A DNA stretch of 64,000 bases from the NCBI GenBank assembly GCA_029378245.1, contig JARKIF010000016.1:1-64000 (forward strand). Direction: 5' to 3'. The notes beneath the pieces were generated by a model. It was not told the DNA's origin. It made no database searches and saw nothing but the letters and a program-made list of their open reading frames with translations. This DNA is from Roridomyces roridus. Taxonomy: Eukaryota; Basidiomycota; Agaricomycetes; Agaricales; Mycenaceae. Below are positions 54,025 to 64,000 of this stretch, piece after piece (positions within the stretch are counted from its first letter, which is position 1; every line of letters starts with the position of its first letter). The position numbers and the translations under genes were made by a program.

Positions 54025-55989
54025 CTAGTCTTCCCGCCAAAAAACATCGGTAACCCCAAGCGATTTCAGCACTTCAACCTCCTCTTTTTCAATGAGCGCA
54101 CACCCCTCTACTCGGACATAGCTGACACGCGTAGCGGGGCAACTCGCGACTGCCATAGCAGCAGCAATAAGCTGCCCTTGTGACGTATTCTGCGCCAAAA
54201 CAGCGGCCTCGCCTCCCTGCCGACGGAGTTTCTTCAAAGGCCGGATTGTCCGCCCTGTGCCAACACCCGAACCCGCGCTCGTCTCCGCCGTCTCCGCCCT
54301 TGACAGCCCCGCGCTCGATCTCGATCCCGATCCTCCCGCTCCACCGGCTCTTCTCCCATGGTCACTCCCTCCATTCCTCGCGATCACAACACCGACCAGG
54401 TCACTCACGGTCACGTCTGCGCAACGCCATAACGTGATCGCCTCGAGACGTGGACACATGCGCGGTTGTCCACCACCGCTGGCGTGCTGCAGCCCTTGAA
54501 GTAGCGTCCCCACGCCCATGCACGCGTCAAGCGTGAGCGTCTCCAACGCCGGCATGTATCCGAGCAGCGCCTCAGTCTTGCCGAGTTCCGGCGATACTGA
54601 AAAGTGACATAAAGTCAGATGCTTCAGGAGCGGGAGGCGCGGGTCACGGAACATGGATTCGAGGCGCGGGAGGACGGGGAGTTTCCCGCGCGTGGCGACA
54701 TGCGTGAGCTCCAGGGTCTCGAGGACGGGGAACGTGAATTTACGAAGGACACAGCCGATGGTATCCTCGTGCAGGCATTGGAGGCTCAGGTCGCGGATAG
54801 AGCTCAACGAGATGGCGCGATTCCCGAAGAAGGGGCTCGGCGGGCCAGATTCGGGGTAATTGCGCAGCAACATGATGTTCGAGCGCTGGGCAGGAAACTC
54901 GTCGACGCTGATATCGAATCTCTCGAGTGATGGGATATTGAGGAAGGCTAGGAAATAATGGATGTCTGTCCTGAAAGGATACGACCACTCCAAGCTCCGC
55001 AGATGGACCAAATTGATGATGGTTGACTCGGAAACATATGCATCCACAAAAGGGACTGTGTTCGACAGGACGAGCTCCTCCAATTTCGGGGTGCAACCGA
55101 GGAATTGCAAGAGTTGCGATAGACGCAACATGTAACAGTTGGGCCCTTCGGACGAGGATTTTTTCGATGGAAAGGCGAGCTCGAGGGTCGTCAAGTTGGA
55201 AAGGAAGTATTTGGGAATGTTGAACAGTGGTAGTTGGTCAAGTCGTAGACACGTCAACTTGGTCATGGCGCTCCCGGAAACGGAGTCTTGCAATTTGGAA
55301 GGGAGGAGGGAAGGCGATGAAAGTGCAGAGGGACCGATGGAGGAAATGGAAAGATTGAGAGCCCGCAAGGACGAGAACTCGCTGATAGGAAGGGCCAGGA
55401 GACTGACGAGTCTTTGCATGGCTTCCGGTCCATGCGATTGGAGTGTAAGAATACAAATGCGTCCAATGTGGGGGGTTAAGTGAATGAAAAATCTTTCGGA
55501 GCGACGATTTTCGTCCTGGTGCGTCAGAGCAGCTGTAGGGATGAACGTAACATCCAACGGTGCCTGTTTCGAACGCGAAAGGAACGCGACGAGAGGGCGG
55601 GAGTTCCATACGACACCCTGGGCGCAGGAGACCTTGGACCACATCTGCGACGTTCCGAGGGCAATACTGCGCCATTTGGATGAGACGTGGGAGATGGCCA
55701 CCGGTGTATGATGATACAACTCCATGTCGGTGGAGTCCATCGCAGTTGCGTGAAGGAAGATCTGGATGAGAAGTTCTGCGGGGAGCCAATGGATAGGTTG
55801 CGTTTCGCTGTCGAGTTCTTTCTGTCTGGCCTCGAGTTCCTGTCTCTCGGACGCGACCGAATCCTTCAACCGCTGCATATCATCGAGGATGCGCTGGAAC
55901 TCGGCCTCGCGGGCGCGAAGGACTTTGAGTTGGGCTTGAACGATGGCGGCTTCCCTTTCTATGACTTCTTTGCTACGTCTGTCGGTCAT
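54025..55989 (-). CDS. F-box protein, 654 aa
   Basis: Single exon. The N-terminal coiled coil (residues about 5-60, I-V-Q-A-Q-L-K-V-L-R-A-R-E-A-E) is followed by an F-box-like block (I-H-W-L-P-A-E-L-L-I-Q-I-F-L, then S-H-V-S-S-K-W-R-S-I-A-L-G-T) and long Leu-rich repeats up to about residue 530. A Gly/Ser/Arg/Ala-rich low-complexity insertion sits at about 565-610. It is larger than the other three F-box proteins of the window and not a close copy of them. The Met at 55,989 (M-T-D-R-R) begins the helix; the frame is open up to 56,061. Confidence 0.85.
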   Translation of the reverse strand: MTDRRSKEVIEREAAIVQAQLKVLRAREAEFQRILDDMQRLKDSVASERQELEARQKELDSETQPIHWLPAELLIQIFLHATAMDSTDMELYHHTPVAISHVSSKWRSIALGTSQMWSKVSCAQGVVWNSRPLVAFLSRSKQAPLDVTFIPTAALTHQDENRRSERFFIHLTPHIGRICILTLQSHGPEAMQRLVSLLALPISEFSSLRALNLSISSIGPSALSSPSLLPSKLQDSVSGSAMTKLTCLRLDQLPLFNIPKYFLSNLTTLELAFPSKKSSSEGPNCYMLRLSQLLQFLGCTPKLEELVLSNTVPFVDAYVSESTIINLVHLRSLEWSYPFRTDIHYFLAFLNIPSLERFDISVDEFPAQRSNIMLLRNYPESGPPSPFFGNRAISLSSIRDLSLQCLHEDTIGCVLRKFTFPVLETLELTHVATRGKLPVLPRLESMFRDPRLPLLKHLTLCHFSVSPELGKTEALLGYMPALETLTLDACMGVGTLLQGLQHASGGGQPRMCPRLEAITLWRCADVTVSDLVGVVIARNGGSDHGRRAGGAGGSGSRSSAGLSRAETAETSAGSGVGTGRTIRPLKKLRRQGGEAAVLAQNTSQGQLIAAAMAVASCPATRVSYVRVEGCALIEKEEVEVLKSLGVTDVFWRED

Positions 55990-56309
55990 GGCGGACGATG
56001 GACGTGGTGGATGAAAGCAAAGCGAGCTTACCAAATACTCTCGGCTATCAGTCGTAAACAAGGGAGCCGATCGGCCCGGGCCGGAGGCTTACCTTGGTTC
56101 AACCTTGGTTCACAACCTTTCGTAGACTCAACTCAGTCCCACTGACATTTTTATTTCTGACAGATAAACAAAAAAGACATTTTGGTATACCGGCGTAATA
56201 CTGATAATTGGCAGATTCAAGCGTCCATTTTCCCTTTGTTTTCCATCAAGAATGTTGAACCCTGGACAGACATATGAAGCTCCTCATGAAACTGTTTGAA
56301 CGAAAGTAC

Positions 56310-56955
56310 TCACTGTGCGAACCAAGCCTGGTCTGAGGCCACACAATTGCCACCATGCGCGTTTTGGGTCGACTGGCAGTTGGGGGCGATAAAGCTGATC
56401 AAAGAGGCCCAGTCGACACGGCAATATTCCAAATCCGTGGTCAGCTGGTTGACGAAGAAGCTGAGGCAGCTCTGGTATTGCATGACGATGGTGTTGTTTA
56501 CGCCCGTGCCGAGAACGAAATCAGCAGCTGCCGCAACATGAGCACGAGCGAACGAAATCATATGGATAAAATACTTACCGACGTTCTGGCTGTCGAAAAG
56601 CAGAGCGTCGGCGATGACCGTGCAGTCAGGCGGGTTGGGTCCTCCGCCCGAAGGAGTGAAGCAGTTGGTGTTGCAAGTGTTGCCGCAGGTGTCGACGATG
56701 GCCTGCCTGCCAAGCACGCGCGACTCGATGGTGGTCCCGGGGCAAGTAACGTGCTGGACCTTGACCTTGTTGTCCTGACCGATGTAGTTCTCGGACTCGA
56801 CGATCTGTCCGGCACAGACAGAGTCTGTGGAGAATGAGCAGTTGAACCATGTTGCGACGTCGAAGCCTACCTCCTCCAGGGGGGAGAACGGTCACACTGG
56901 CACCAGAGATCTGGAAGAACAGAGCAGCAGCTGAGAGGAGGAGAGTAGGCAACAT
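56310..56955 (-). CDS. Secreted Cys-rich protein, three exons
   Basis: Exons are 56,955-56,871, 56,824-56,579 and 56,527-56,310. The N-terminus is a signal peptide (M-L-P-T-L-L-L-S-A-A-A-L-F-F-Q). The mature part has pairs of cysteines, for example V-D-T-C-G-N-T-C-N-T-N-C-F-T-P and later Y-Q-S-C, E-Y-C, P-N-C and G-N-C, and ends Q-A-W-F-A-Q. Splice sites were chosen because each gives a 46-51 nt intron and a continuous frame. If intron 1 is instead retained, a second frame continues the Cys-rich pattern (F-N-C-S-F-S-T-D-S-V-C), so a one-base frameshift is an alternative reading. I do not recognise the family. Confidence 0.65.
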
Positions 56956-57697
56956 TGTAGTACGAATGGGACCGTGGAGCAATCCTGCAGAACTCCAGTC
57001 GCTTTTATACTGCAAGGCCGCGGGGAGGGATGGCCGTTGACATAAGTTGGCCACGGCGTGAAACGGTCAAGGGGAGAGTCAATGGACGGCAACGGTTGCA
57101 TTCTGATGATATCATGGATTTGAAGCGCTGTTTCGACGGGATTCGAGGCCAGCTGACCCCGTACCCGGCTCCGCACCTTCCTCTGGTTGGTCGGTATACT
57201 TTTCCCCCACGCGTATTTGGGTCGATGCAAGGTACCCGTCGTTTGTTGAACAACCCAAGTTGATGCTAAGACCGTGCGCGGCGCGAGTTGGCCGCCCAAC
57301 TTTAGGCAACAACGTGCGGTCTCAGGTCCCCGTCGATTTCCACGGCTGCCTCGAACTTGTGGACGAGAGAGATTCTGAAATACATATGACGGACACGAAC
57401 GTCGACTGGCCCTGGATATTCAATACTCGGTCCCGTACATCCAGATGGCCAGGCCTCGAATTTAAAATTAGTGCCGGTGCGGGGAACCAAGTATCTTTAG
57501 AAGACATGGGTGAGTCCAGGGCGAGAGAACATTGGAGAATTTCGTGCGAGACCTGTGGAATCCACAAGGAATTCAACTGCCAGCGTCGTCGATGAGGTGG
57601 ATCAAGTTCAAGGCACGAAAACCAAACATGGCAAAAACAACTCTGATCGTCCGGCTTGATGTCGGCATTTCGGCATACTGACTTAACCTCCACCTTC
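56956..57697. other. Intergenic region
   Basis: 742 bp between divergent genes, with no supported gene. The first part should be the promoter of the secreted protein; a TATA-like TTTTATAC occurs at about 57,002-57,009. Confidence 0.45.
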
Positions 57698-58402
57698 ATG
57701 TCTTCTTTGCTCTCCTCCGGTCTTGCCCACACCGCTCTATTGGTAATTGATGTTCAGCAAGGTCTGGATTGACTCATCCAGTCTCTAATGTCTTTGTCCG
57801 ATAATATGTCCTCAGCGTTCATCTACGAAGCAGCTCTCGCCAAGGAAGAATTGTCGACCCCAAACATGGAATCCAACATCACCGCTCTCCTCGCTGCCTT
57901 TCGCGCCAAAGGACTGCCCGTAATCCACGTCCACCACGTGAACACAACCGAGACCGGCGGCTTATGGAACGAGGAATCTCATCCCGAGGGCGTGCGGCCA
58001 CAGGACTACGTCGCACCCCAGCCAGGAGAGTCTGTCCTGCGCAAATACAACAAAAGCTCGGGATTCACTGCACTCCTCGTCACCGATGGGAGGACGAGTC
58101 TCAAGGAGGTTCTGGACGCAAAAGGAATCAATACAATCGTTATTGTGGGCTTGTCTTCGGCGCATTGCGTCAGCTCTACTGCGCGTTCGGGGCACGACGC
58201 CGGGTTCTCAGTCGTCGTCGTCGGGGATGCGTCTGGGACGTATGGGGAGACGCCTGTGCCGAAACATAGCAGTATCAAAGGAGATGCCGACGGTGGTAAG
58301 GCGTGGAGCGCGCAGACCGCACACGCCTTGGCGTTGGGTCACTTGAGTACCGGCGAATTGGCTCAAGTGGTAAGCACTGAAACGGTTTTAACATTTGTGT
58401 AA
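57698..58402 (+). CDS. Isochorismatase-fold cysteine hydrolase, two exons
   Basis: A first exon from 57,698 encodes M-S-S-L-L-S-S-G-L-A-H-T-A-L-L-V-I-D-V-Q-Q with the catalytic Asp of this fold. A 54-nt intron (GTCTGG to ATGTCCTCAG) removes an in-frame TGA. Exon 2 carries the catalytic Lys (L-R-K-Y-N-K-S-S-G-F) and Cys (G-L-S-S-A-H-C-V-S-S-T-A-R-S), completing the Asp-Lys-Cys triad. The end is A-Q-V-V-S-T-E-T-V-L. Family members hydrolyse amides, ureas or vinyl ethers (nicotinamidase, isochorismatase); the substrate here is not evident. Confidence 0.83.
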
Positions 58403-58652
58403 TGGTCTAGCTGAATTCATCGGCGTGTTGCATAGTCTACCTCTCGTCGTACTGCGTGGGCGCAGTTGAAGCCCTGCACGGTATCGCAAACCCCGCTTCT
58501 GAGCTCGGGTCGACCTACTTTTAGTTCTCATGAATTCGGCACTCCGATGTCAAGAAGCCCATCTTTGGAACAAATCACAATTAACATCACTGACACCGTC
58601 TTGTCCAGTCAGCTGAATCTCCCAGGACTCCCCACACGGACCACGATAACCG

Positions 58653-59188
58653 ATGTCGACCCCCGACCCTAAGCAGCTTCAAGTCGCCCATACCTTCCTG
58701 GAGCATCTCAACGCTCTCGATTACGATGCGTTGGGCGCGCTTCTCGCCCCGCATTTCAAGCACCAGTACCTGCCTGGGACGATAAACCCGCCGGACGGGA
58801 AGAGGATCGGGGAAAGGACGAGTTTATTGGGGTGTTGAGGTACAACTACGAGCAGGTGTTCGATAAAGTCACGGTGAGAATCGATTCTCTTGCATCTGGT
58901 TTACGCCATTGAATGAATGCTCTACCCAGTACGGCCCACCTCTGAACGTCACTCGCGGCTCTGACGCCGTCGTATTCCACGTCCGTTCAGCCCTATGGCA
59001 ACTTCACTCGTGAACTTATTCGTGCGCAGCTGAAATCCGACGGCATTTCCAAGTCTGGCAAGAAGTACGACAACGAGTATATGATCACCTTTCATTTTGA
59101 AGGAGACAAGATCGTCAAGCTGGATGAGTTTGTCGATTCGAGCTACTCCAAGGCGTATTTCGGGGCGCTTATGGCGGAAAAGCAGTGA
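58653..59188 (+). pseudogene. SnoaL/NTF2-like protein gene, tandem copy 1, frameshifted
   Basis: It starts M-S-T-P-D-P-K-Q-L-Q-V-A-H like copy 2, then L-A-P-H-F-K-H-Q-Y-L-P-G-T. At about 58,800-58,820 one base is missing relative to copy 2, so the frame ends at 58,838. In another frame the protein continues as G-K-D-E-F-I-G-V-L-R-Y-N-Y-E-Q-V-F-D-K-V-T and, after introns, F-H-F-E-G-D-K-I-V-K-L-D-E-F-V-D-S-S-Y to 59,188. The small alpha+beta SnoaL-like fold is used in polyketide cyclases and limonene-epoxide-hydrolase relatives; the function here is unknown. Confidence 0.7.
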
Positions 59189-59445
59189 GTGGCATTTTGA
59201 TTTTTTCTTGCCTCGATTTGAACCAATTGAATAGGGCGAGCTCTTAGTCTATGATTCAACTCGAATTGATTGAAGTTGCTTTTACATTTCGTGCGGATAA
59301 AGTTAGAGCGATTCTCAAGGTTCGACTTGTCTCTCTATTTTTGCCTACCCGTCGGCGCCATCTCGCACATGAACATGCAATCCATTCATTAGTCTCTGTG
59401 GCTTTGTTACAATGGACTCGGCGAACAATCCTCCCTCTGACATCC

Positions 59446-59978
59446 ATGTCGTCCCCCGACCCCAAGCAGCTCCAAGTGGCTCATGCAGTTCTAGACCATC
59501 TGAACGTCCTGGATTACACAGCACTAGCCGAGTTCCTCGCGCCCGACTTTAAGCACAGATACTTGCCCAGTACGATCCACGCGGCGGACGGCAAGGTGGA
59601 GCGGGGGAAGGACGAGTGGCTTGAGGTGGTCAAGTACAACTCTAGCCAATTGTTCGAGAAAGTGACGGTGAGCTCACATGCCTTACTGTCAGTGTTGCTA
59701 GTAGCGAACTGTAGCTCTTAGTATGGTCCGCCCTTGGATGTGATCCACGGCGCAAGCTCCGTCGTATTCCATGTTCGTTTGTTTGTCTTGTCATTACGGT
59801 TTAAATCTGACGCGCCGCTCAGCTGACGTCCGTTGGCATGTCCAAGTCGGGAAAGCAATACAAAAACGAATATATGGTCACGTTCCATTTCGAAGGCGAT
59901 AAGATTGTCAAGTTGAACGAGTTTGTCGACTCGAGCTACTCTATCGCCTACTTTGCGGCGCTCAGAGCGGAACTGTGA
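59446..59978 (+). CDS. SnoaL/NTF2-like protein, tandem copy 2, three exons
   Basis: It starts M-S-S-P-D-P-K-Q-L-Q-V-A-H and continues L-A-P-D-F-K-H-R-Y-L-P and R-G-K-D-E-W-L-E-V-V-K-Y. A first intron begins at about 59,669 (GTGAGC). The middle exon (Y-G-P-P-L-D-V-I-H-G) and the last exon from 59,822 (L-T-S-V-G-M-S-K-S-G-K) complete it, ending R-A-E-L at 59,978. It contains the F-H-F-E-G-D-K-I-V-K-L beta strand typical of SnoaL-like domains. No signal peptide. It lies between copy 1 and the tautomerase gene, all on the same strand. Confidence 0.75.
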
Positions 59979-60284
59979 GTGTTGGCTGTCCTGTAACTAA
60001 TATTTAAATCAGAACGTAGATCTGCTTGAGAGTGATTACCATTTTGAAATAAACAAAAGGATTCGGCGATTGTGACAAAGCCCGAGGGAAGATCGTGAAT
60101 TCGACGCTGGGTCAACATTGTCCCCAGAGGCTGCGGGCACAGAAAGACCGAAGCCTATATTGGATACACAGAGCGAGAAAACCTCGATCGAGGTGTGGGG
60201 TCCCGGACTCTTTCGGAGAAATGTCAGATCAGAGCCAAAAAGCACTCCTATAAGAGGACAAGAGAGACCTTTGTTCCGGCCACA

Positions 60285-60815
60285 ATGCCCATCTACGACG
60301 TCTTCCACAGCTACCCCCTCACCGATGTGCAGTGCGACGACCTCGCCCGCCGGATCACAGACCTCCACACATCCACATTCACCGTGACCTCCGGCTTGGT
60401 GCATGTCCGCTTCACCGAGTACGGAGAAAAGAAGCATTATATGGGCGGAAAGAAGATGACGGGACAGATGAACATGGTCGTGGGCAAAGTGCGCACGGGG
60501 TCTAACCGCAGTCAAGACCAATGGGAAGCGCTGTGCCGCCAGATCGAGGCCGCGTGGATCGCCAGCGTCGGCGCCGACGTAATCAAGAGCGAGCCAAAGG
60601 CCACATTAGCCGCTGTCTTCGTGCACGGTGGGCTGGCGGCGGTGTACGAGCAGGGTTTCATGGCCCCTGTAGCTGGAAAGGACGGGGAGTGGTTGTGCAA
60701 GAATTTCTGTGCTTTCGAAAAGTTGGCGGAGGCCGGGAACCCATTCTTCCAGGACATGGTAGCAGAGATAAGGGCGCGCGAGGACTTGAGTTTTGTGTTG
60801 AAGGGAGTCGCGTAG
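60285..60815 (+). CDS. Tautomerase_3 (cis-CaaD-like) protein, 176 aa
   Basis: Single exon. Met is followed by Pro (M-P-I-Y-D-V-F-H-S-Y-P-L-T), and Pro becomes the catalytic N-terminal base after Met removal in this superfamily. Further conserved parts are V-R-F-T-E-Y, H-Y-M-G-G-K, G-S-N-R-S, and G-L-A-A-V-Y-E-Q-G-F-M-A-P, with F-F-Q-D-M-V-A-E-I-R-A-R-E-D-L near the end. Members tautomerise or dehalogenate small unsaturated acids; the natural fungal substrate is unknown. It is the intact paralogue of the broken gene at 29,793 and is convergent with a Zn2Cys6 regulator (348 bp between the stops). Confidence 0.85.
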   Translation: MPIYDVFHSYPLTDVQCDDLARRITDLHTSTFTVTSGLVHVRFTEYGEKKHYMGGKKMTGQMNMVVGKVRTGSNRSQDQWEALCRQIEAAWIASVGADVIKSEPKATLAAVFVHGGLAAVYEQGFMAPVAGKDGEWLCKNFCAFEKLAEAGNPFFQDMVAEIRAREDLSFVLKGVA

Positions 60816-61163
60816 TAGTCGTCGAGAACAACCAACCCACTGTACATCAAATTGATCCGCACATGTATCTTTCTCCCTCACCATGTCTCAGACTCTCAAC
60901 GAATGCTCGAATGCAGAAGAAACCAATATCATACATTTTGTTTCGCACTCCTCATCTCGGGGTCTGAGCTATCTGCGGGTCCGTCTGCTACTAATAGGTC
61001 GAATGTTATACAAGAGTGGGGTGCTTGCGGCAAACTAGATGAACAAGATACGGTGAAGGGAGGCAGGAGACGGAGGCAGAAAGATATGAGGTGCGTCAAG
61101 CGGAGACGCGCCACCAGAGTAGCTGATGCAAGATAGGTCCAAGGATGAGCTGGAAGAGCCAAC

Positions 61164-63058
61164 TCAAACGTCCCCCGCGCTGCTCACGGTTCTCCCCCTC
61201 TTCCGACCGCCTCTGCTGCTCCCGGTCCCTCGTGGAGAAACACCAGACTCGACTTGTCCACTCGACGAGGCCCTTCCAATAGACGGTGGCGCGACTCCCT
61301 TATCTGCCTTTGTCTGCCTCCCCGCGCTGGTCTCCTCCTCCCCCGGCACATCAATATCCTCAGGCACCGAACTGAGCGGAGAAGACGCCGCACTGCTTGC
61401 GCTCGTACTCGGGCTCGCCGCACTCGAAGGCACGCTCTCGTCCTTACTCGACGACGACGATCCCTCCGACGTTGGTTCCTCCACCTCCAGCCTTTCGGAT
61501 GACTCGGGAATCACGACACTTAACCCACTCACGCCCCGTTGCATCAGCGCCCTGCTCGGTACAGGCATCACAACCTCTGGCATATCCCGCATAGGCACAG
61601 GCCTAGGCAAGGGCATGCTCGGTGGCTCGACCCACCCGATGGTGTCTACTGAGGGCAACGGCTTCAGCGTGTAGTCGTGTGCTTTGGTTCCCCAGGTCGG
61701 GTACACCAGGTTGGGGACGGTGGGCGTGAAGGATACGTGCGACGTCACCTGCTGCTGGTACTGCGAGAAGAGAGTGGTATCGCGGGAGTCGACGTAGCCA
61801 TACTGCCCAGCCAGCAGCTCGTTCGAGACACCTTGCAGACCTTGCATGTCGAATGCCGAGTGGTTAGAGCTCGGGCCAGAGTCAAAGAACGTCGAGGACG
61901 GCTCAAAATGCGTTTGGGGACGATATTGTCGATGCGGGGACTGGGGCGATACGGAGTGCGGCGCGTGGTGCCCCTGGTGAAAGAGAGGGAAGCCGCCCTC
62001 GATTGCGCTGTCCGGACTATAGTCATGAATATCCAGGCGGCACAAGGGAAGATATGACACACCCTACACTCGAATTGTCGCTCGACCCGCTCGTACTCGA
62101 GCTACTTCCGCTACCTGGACGGAAGTAATCCCTTGGTCCAAGGCTTTGTTGCTGCGGAGCAAGCAGCAACTCCATACCGAACCCAAGCGGAGCCGTAGGG
62201 TGGGCTGAAGGCACACCAAACGACTGCGGACGCAATGCCAGGTCGATGTGCATCAGCGCTGGGTCGACGTTATGCATACCGCCGCCCTGCAGAGCGTAGC
62301 CTGATTCCAGAGGAAGCGGTTTCCCAGCGTCGTCGAAGAACTGCCTATGCGAATCAAAGTCGTCATGCCCGCCGTCAAAGCTGTTGTAGCTGCTGCGGCG
62401 CGATCTGGGGTCGGACTTGTCGTACGCGTCGTAGCTTCCGTCGCTCGCATTCATTGAGATGAGATTCATGTCGTCCAGGTCAAGCGGGGTGGGGAGCGAG
62501 AAGCGTTTGGCAGAGTTGGTGAGGTGGGCTGGGAAAACGAGGGGAAGAGGGACGCAAGAAGAAAGTGGCTCGCCAAAAGTGCTATTTCGGCGCCGTTTTT
62601 TGGCCGCCCTTTCGTGCGAGGGCCTTTGGGAAGGGGAATCGCCTGTCTGACGACCAGGTGGTCGGCCTCTGGGCCTGCCAAAACCCCGATTGGGTGCCCG
62701 GGGCTTGATATCTTTTGAGTACTCGCAGAGCAGCCCTCGGGCAACGCAACGTGCGCAGGATGGATGGTCTCCCGAACACTACGTTGATGTTTTAGAGCGT
62801 AGACGGAAAGCGAAATGAGCTCGAGCCGACCTTGGCCTTTCTCGACCGGCAGCTGTCGCACGCCTGCGTGGTCCTAATCCGTGGATTCTCTGGCATGTGG
62901 TAGAAGATGCCCGTTGTCGGATCGAGGTTTCCTGAAATGCGTGGTACTGGCGGGGGTGGGAGGGTGTCTGGAAAGTCGTCGAGATTGAGAGGAGGCAGCC
63001 TGAGGTCGAGGGCGTCGTAGCTGGGGACGCGGTAGGGATAGAGCGAGTCGGAATACAT
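61164..63058 (-). CDS. Zn2Cys6-type transcription factor, 598 aa, three exons (copy 2)
   Basis: Exons are 63,058-62,831, 62,778-62,063 and 62,016-61,164. The cluster is C-D-S-C-R-S-R-K-A-K-C, six residues, C-A-R-C, six residues, C, split by intron 1 before the third Cys exactly as in copy 1. N-L-D-P-T-T-G-I-F precedes the cluster in both copies. Later shared blocks are L-G-F-G-M-E-L-L-L-A-P, A-I-E-G-G-F-P-L-F, W-V-E-P-P-S-M-P-L and Q-R-G-V-S-G-L-S-V-V-I-P-E-S. A basic R-P-R-G-R-P-P-G-R stretch follows the cluster and could be an AT-hook. It is a nuclear regulator with unknown targets, convergent with the tautomerase_3 gene. Confidence 0.88.
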
Positions 63059-64000
63059 GATGATGGGTGGGGACGAGGTGGGTGTCCCAATCGGGGTTTC
63101 TGCAAACGACTAAATAATAAAATAATTGATTCCGCGGACAGAAAATTGACTTGGAGTCCGGGGACTCAGTTGGTAATTTATTGGCCGTGAGCGAACCGAG
63201 GATAGAAGCCTTCTTGTGCCTTTAACAGATGCTTCTTTCAACCTTGTGTCAGTCTTCGCGCCTTCTAATCGCCTTTCCAACTGCTCCGCGGACACTCAAT
63301 CTTTTAACCTCGCCAGCTCTTTTTATGCTCGTCTCGCTCGCGGGAGGCCCCCGGCGTTGAGCTGGGTCGCCGTCTGCCGTACGTGGATCTTTCAAATGAA
63401 CAGCGTCCAGAAAATTTCCAGTCCCGTCCTCTTTACGTAAATTTCCCGCCACCTCCCCGACTCGAATCCTCGAAATGAACGTTGTAAACCCCAGTCTGGA
63501 GCTTACTTACAATATCAACCCTCCAATTCATTGCTACGAGTGCTATGCCTGCTTAAGGCTGTTTCCGCTATCTGCGGCGCAGGAGGCTGCAGATTGACGT
63601 CTCGCAGTCTAATTGACTGAACACTCAGCCCACCGTTAACTCGTTCTGTGCCTGGTAGGAATCCCAGGTAGTTGCCGAATGCCTCATTCCCTTTCAGCTC
63701 GTTCAGTTCTCAACATGTTTTGATTGTCCTGCTTGTTCAGTTCATCACTCGACACTACGACAATCGTTGACAACGATTCGTTCACCGGCGTTCAGGCCCT
63801 CCGATCTAGTCCATGCACTAATCCTCCTCAGGTCATGACCAGTAAGTACTAAGTCTTAGCCACAGCTCGTAGCCTGATGTCGTGCTAACTTCCAATAACC
63901 TCTAGCTGCCCTTCAGGCTGGACTCGGCTTCTACGCTATCTAATACCCACTGTGATAATTCAAGAGCTATAGCCATCCCCTCGACTAAACAGGGCCTCCT
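63059..64000. other. Right-hand end of the window, no firm gene
   Basis: About 940 bp. It begins with the promoter of the Zn2Cys6 gene. Near the end, a splice-like pair at 63,842 (GTAAGT) and 63,904 (CTAACTTCC...CTCTAG) joins M-T-T to A-L-Q-A-G-L-G-F-Y-A-I-stop. This may be the 3' end of a short gene whose earlier exons I cannot define. Confidence 0.3.

Noticed and set aside
63681..63942. Tiny spliced gene ending A-L-Q-A-G-L-G-F-Y-A-I
   Set aside because: Only the last intron looks convincing; the earlier exon and start cannot be defined, so it is mentioned only in the note on the window end.

Overview
The window is nuclear DNA of a filamentous basidiomycete, most likely an Agaricomycete (mushroom-forming fungus). 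The evidence is gene content plus many short introns (about 45-60 nt) with GT..CTRAY..AG or GC..AG signals. Typical families present are heptad-plus-F-box proteins, an alcohol-oxidase-type GMC enzyme, kelch/BTB proteins, an HMG-box factor and Zn2Cys6 factors. I see no rRNA, tRNA or CRISPR.

Region 1 (1-15,250) is the unusual part. It is a dense, repetitive cluster of only three families. Family N (N1-N3 intact, N4 broken) carries E..D-x13-E-x-K..QxxxY, a PD-(D/E)XK (RecB-like) nuclease signature. Families A and B are kinase-like proteins with an HxDLxxRN loop. Every intact nuclease-like gene is divergently paired, head to head, with an intact kinase-like gene: N1/A2, B1/N2 and B2/N3. Every unpaired copy (A1, A3, A4, N4) is broken. 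A roughly 2.1 kb segment (N2 3' part plus A3) was duplicated to 10,741-15,230. That copy was then hit by four non-autonomous DNA transposons with 2-, 3-, 9- and 8-bp target duplications (Tc-like or unclassified, CACTA-like, MULE-like, hAT-like).

Region 2 (15,250-31,860) holds an F-box protein, an alcohol-oxidase-like GMC enzyme, a secreted Cys-rich protein, a relic of kinase A, a tandem F-box pair, a Zn2Cys6 regulator, a small membrane protein and a broken tautomerase_3 gene.

Region 3 (31,860-46,800) holds a secreted GMC oxidoreductase with one frameshift, a kelch/BTB protein, a TOM6-like membrane protein and a tandem pair of peroxisomal 2,4-dienoyl-CoA-reductase-like SDRs. About 4.6 kb without a recognisable gene follows.

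Region 4 (46,800-64,000) holds an HMG-box regulator with a 4 kb gene-poor upstream region, uridine phosphorylase, an F-box protein, a secreted Cys-rich protein and an isochorismatase-fold hydrolase. It also has two tandem SnoaL-like genes (one frameshifted), an intact tautomerase_3 gene and a second Zn2Cys6 regulator. The last two genes are an inverted paralogous copy of the regulator/tautomerase pair in region 2.
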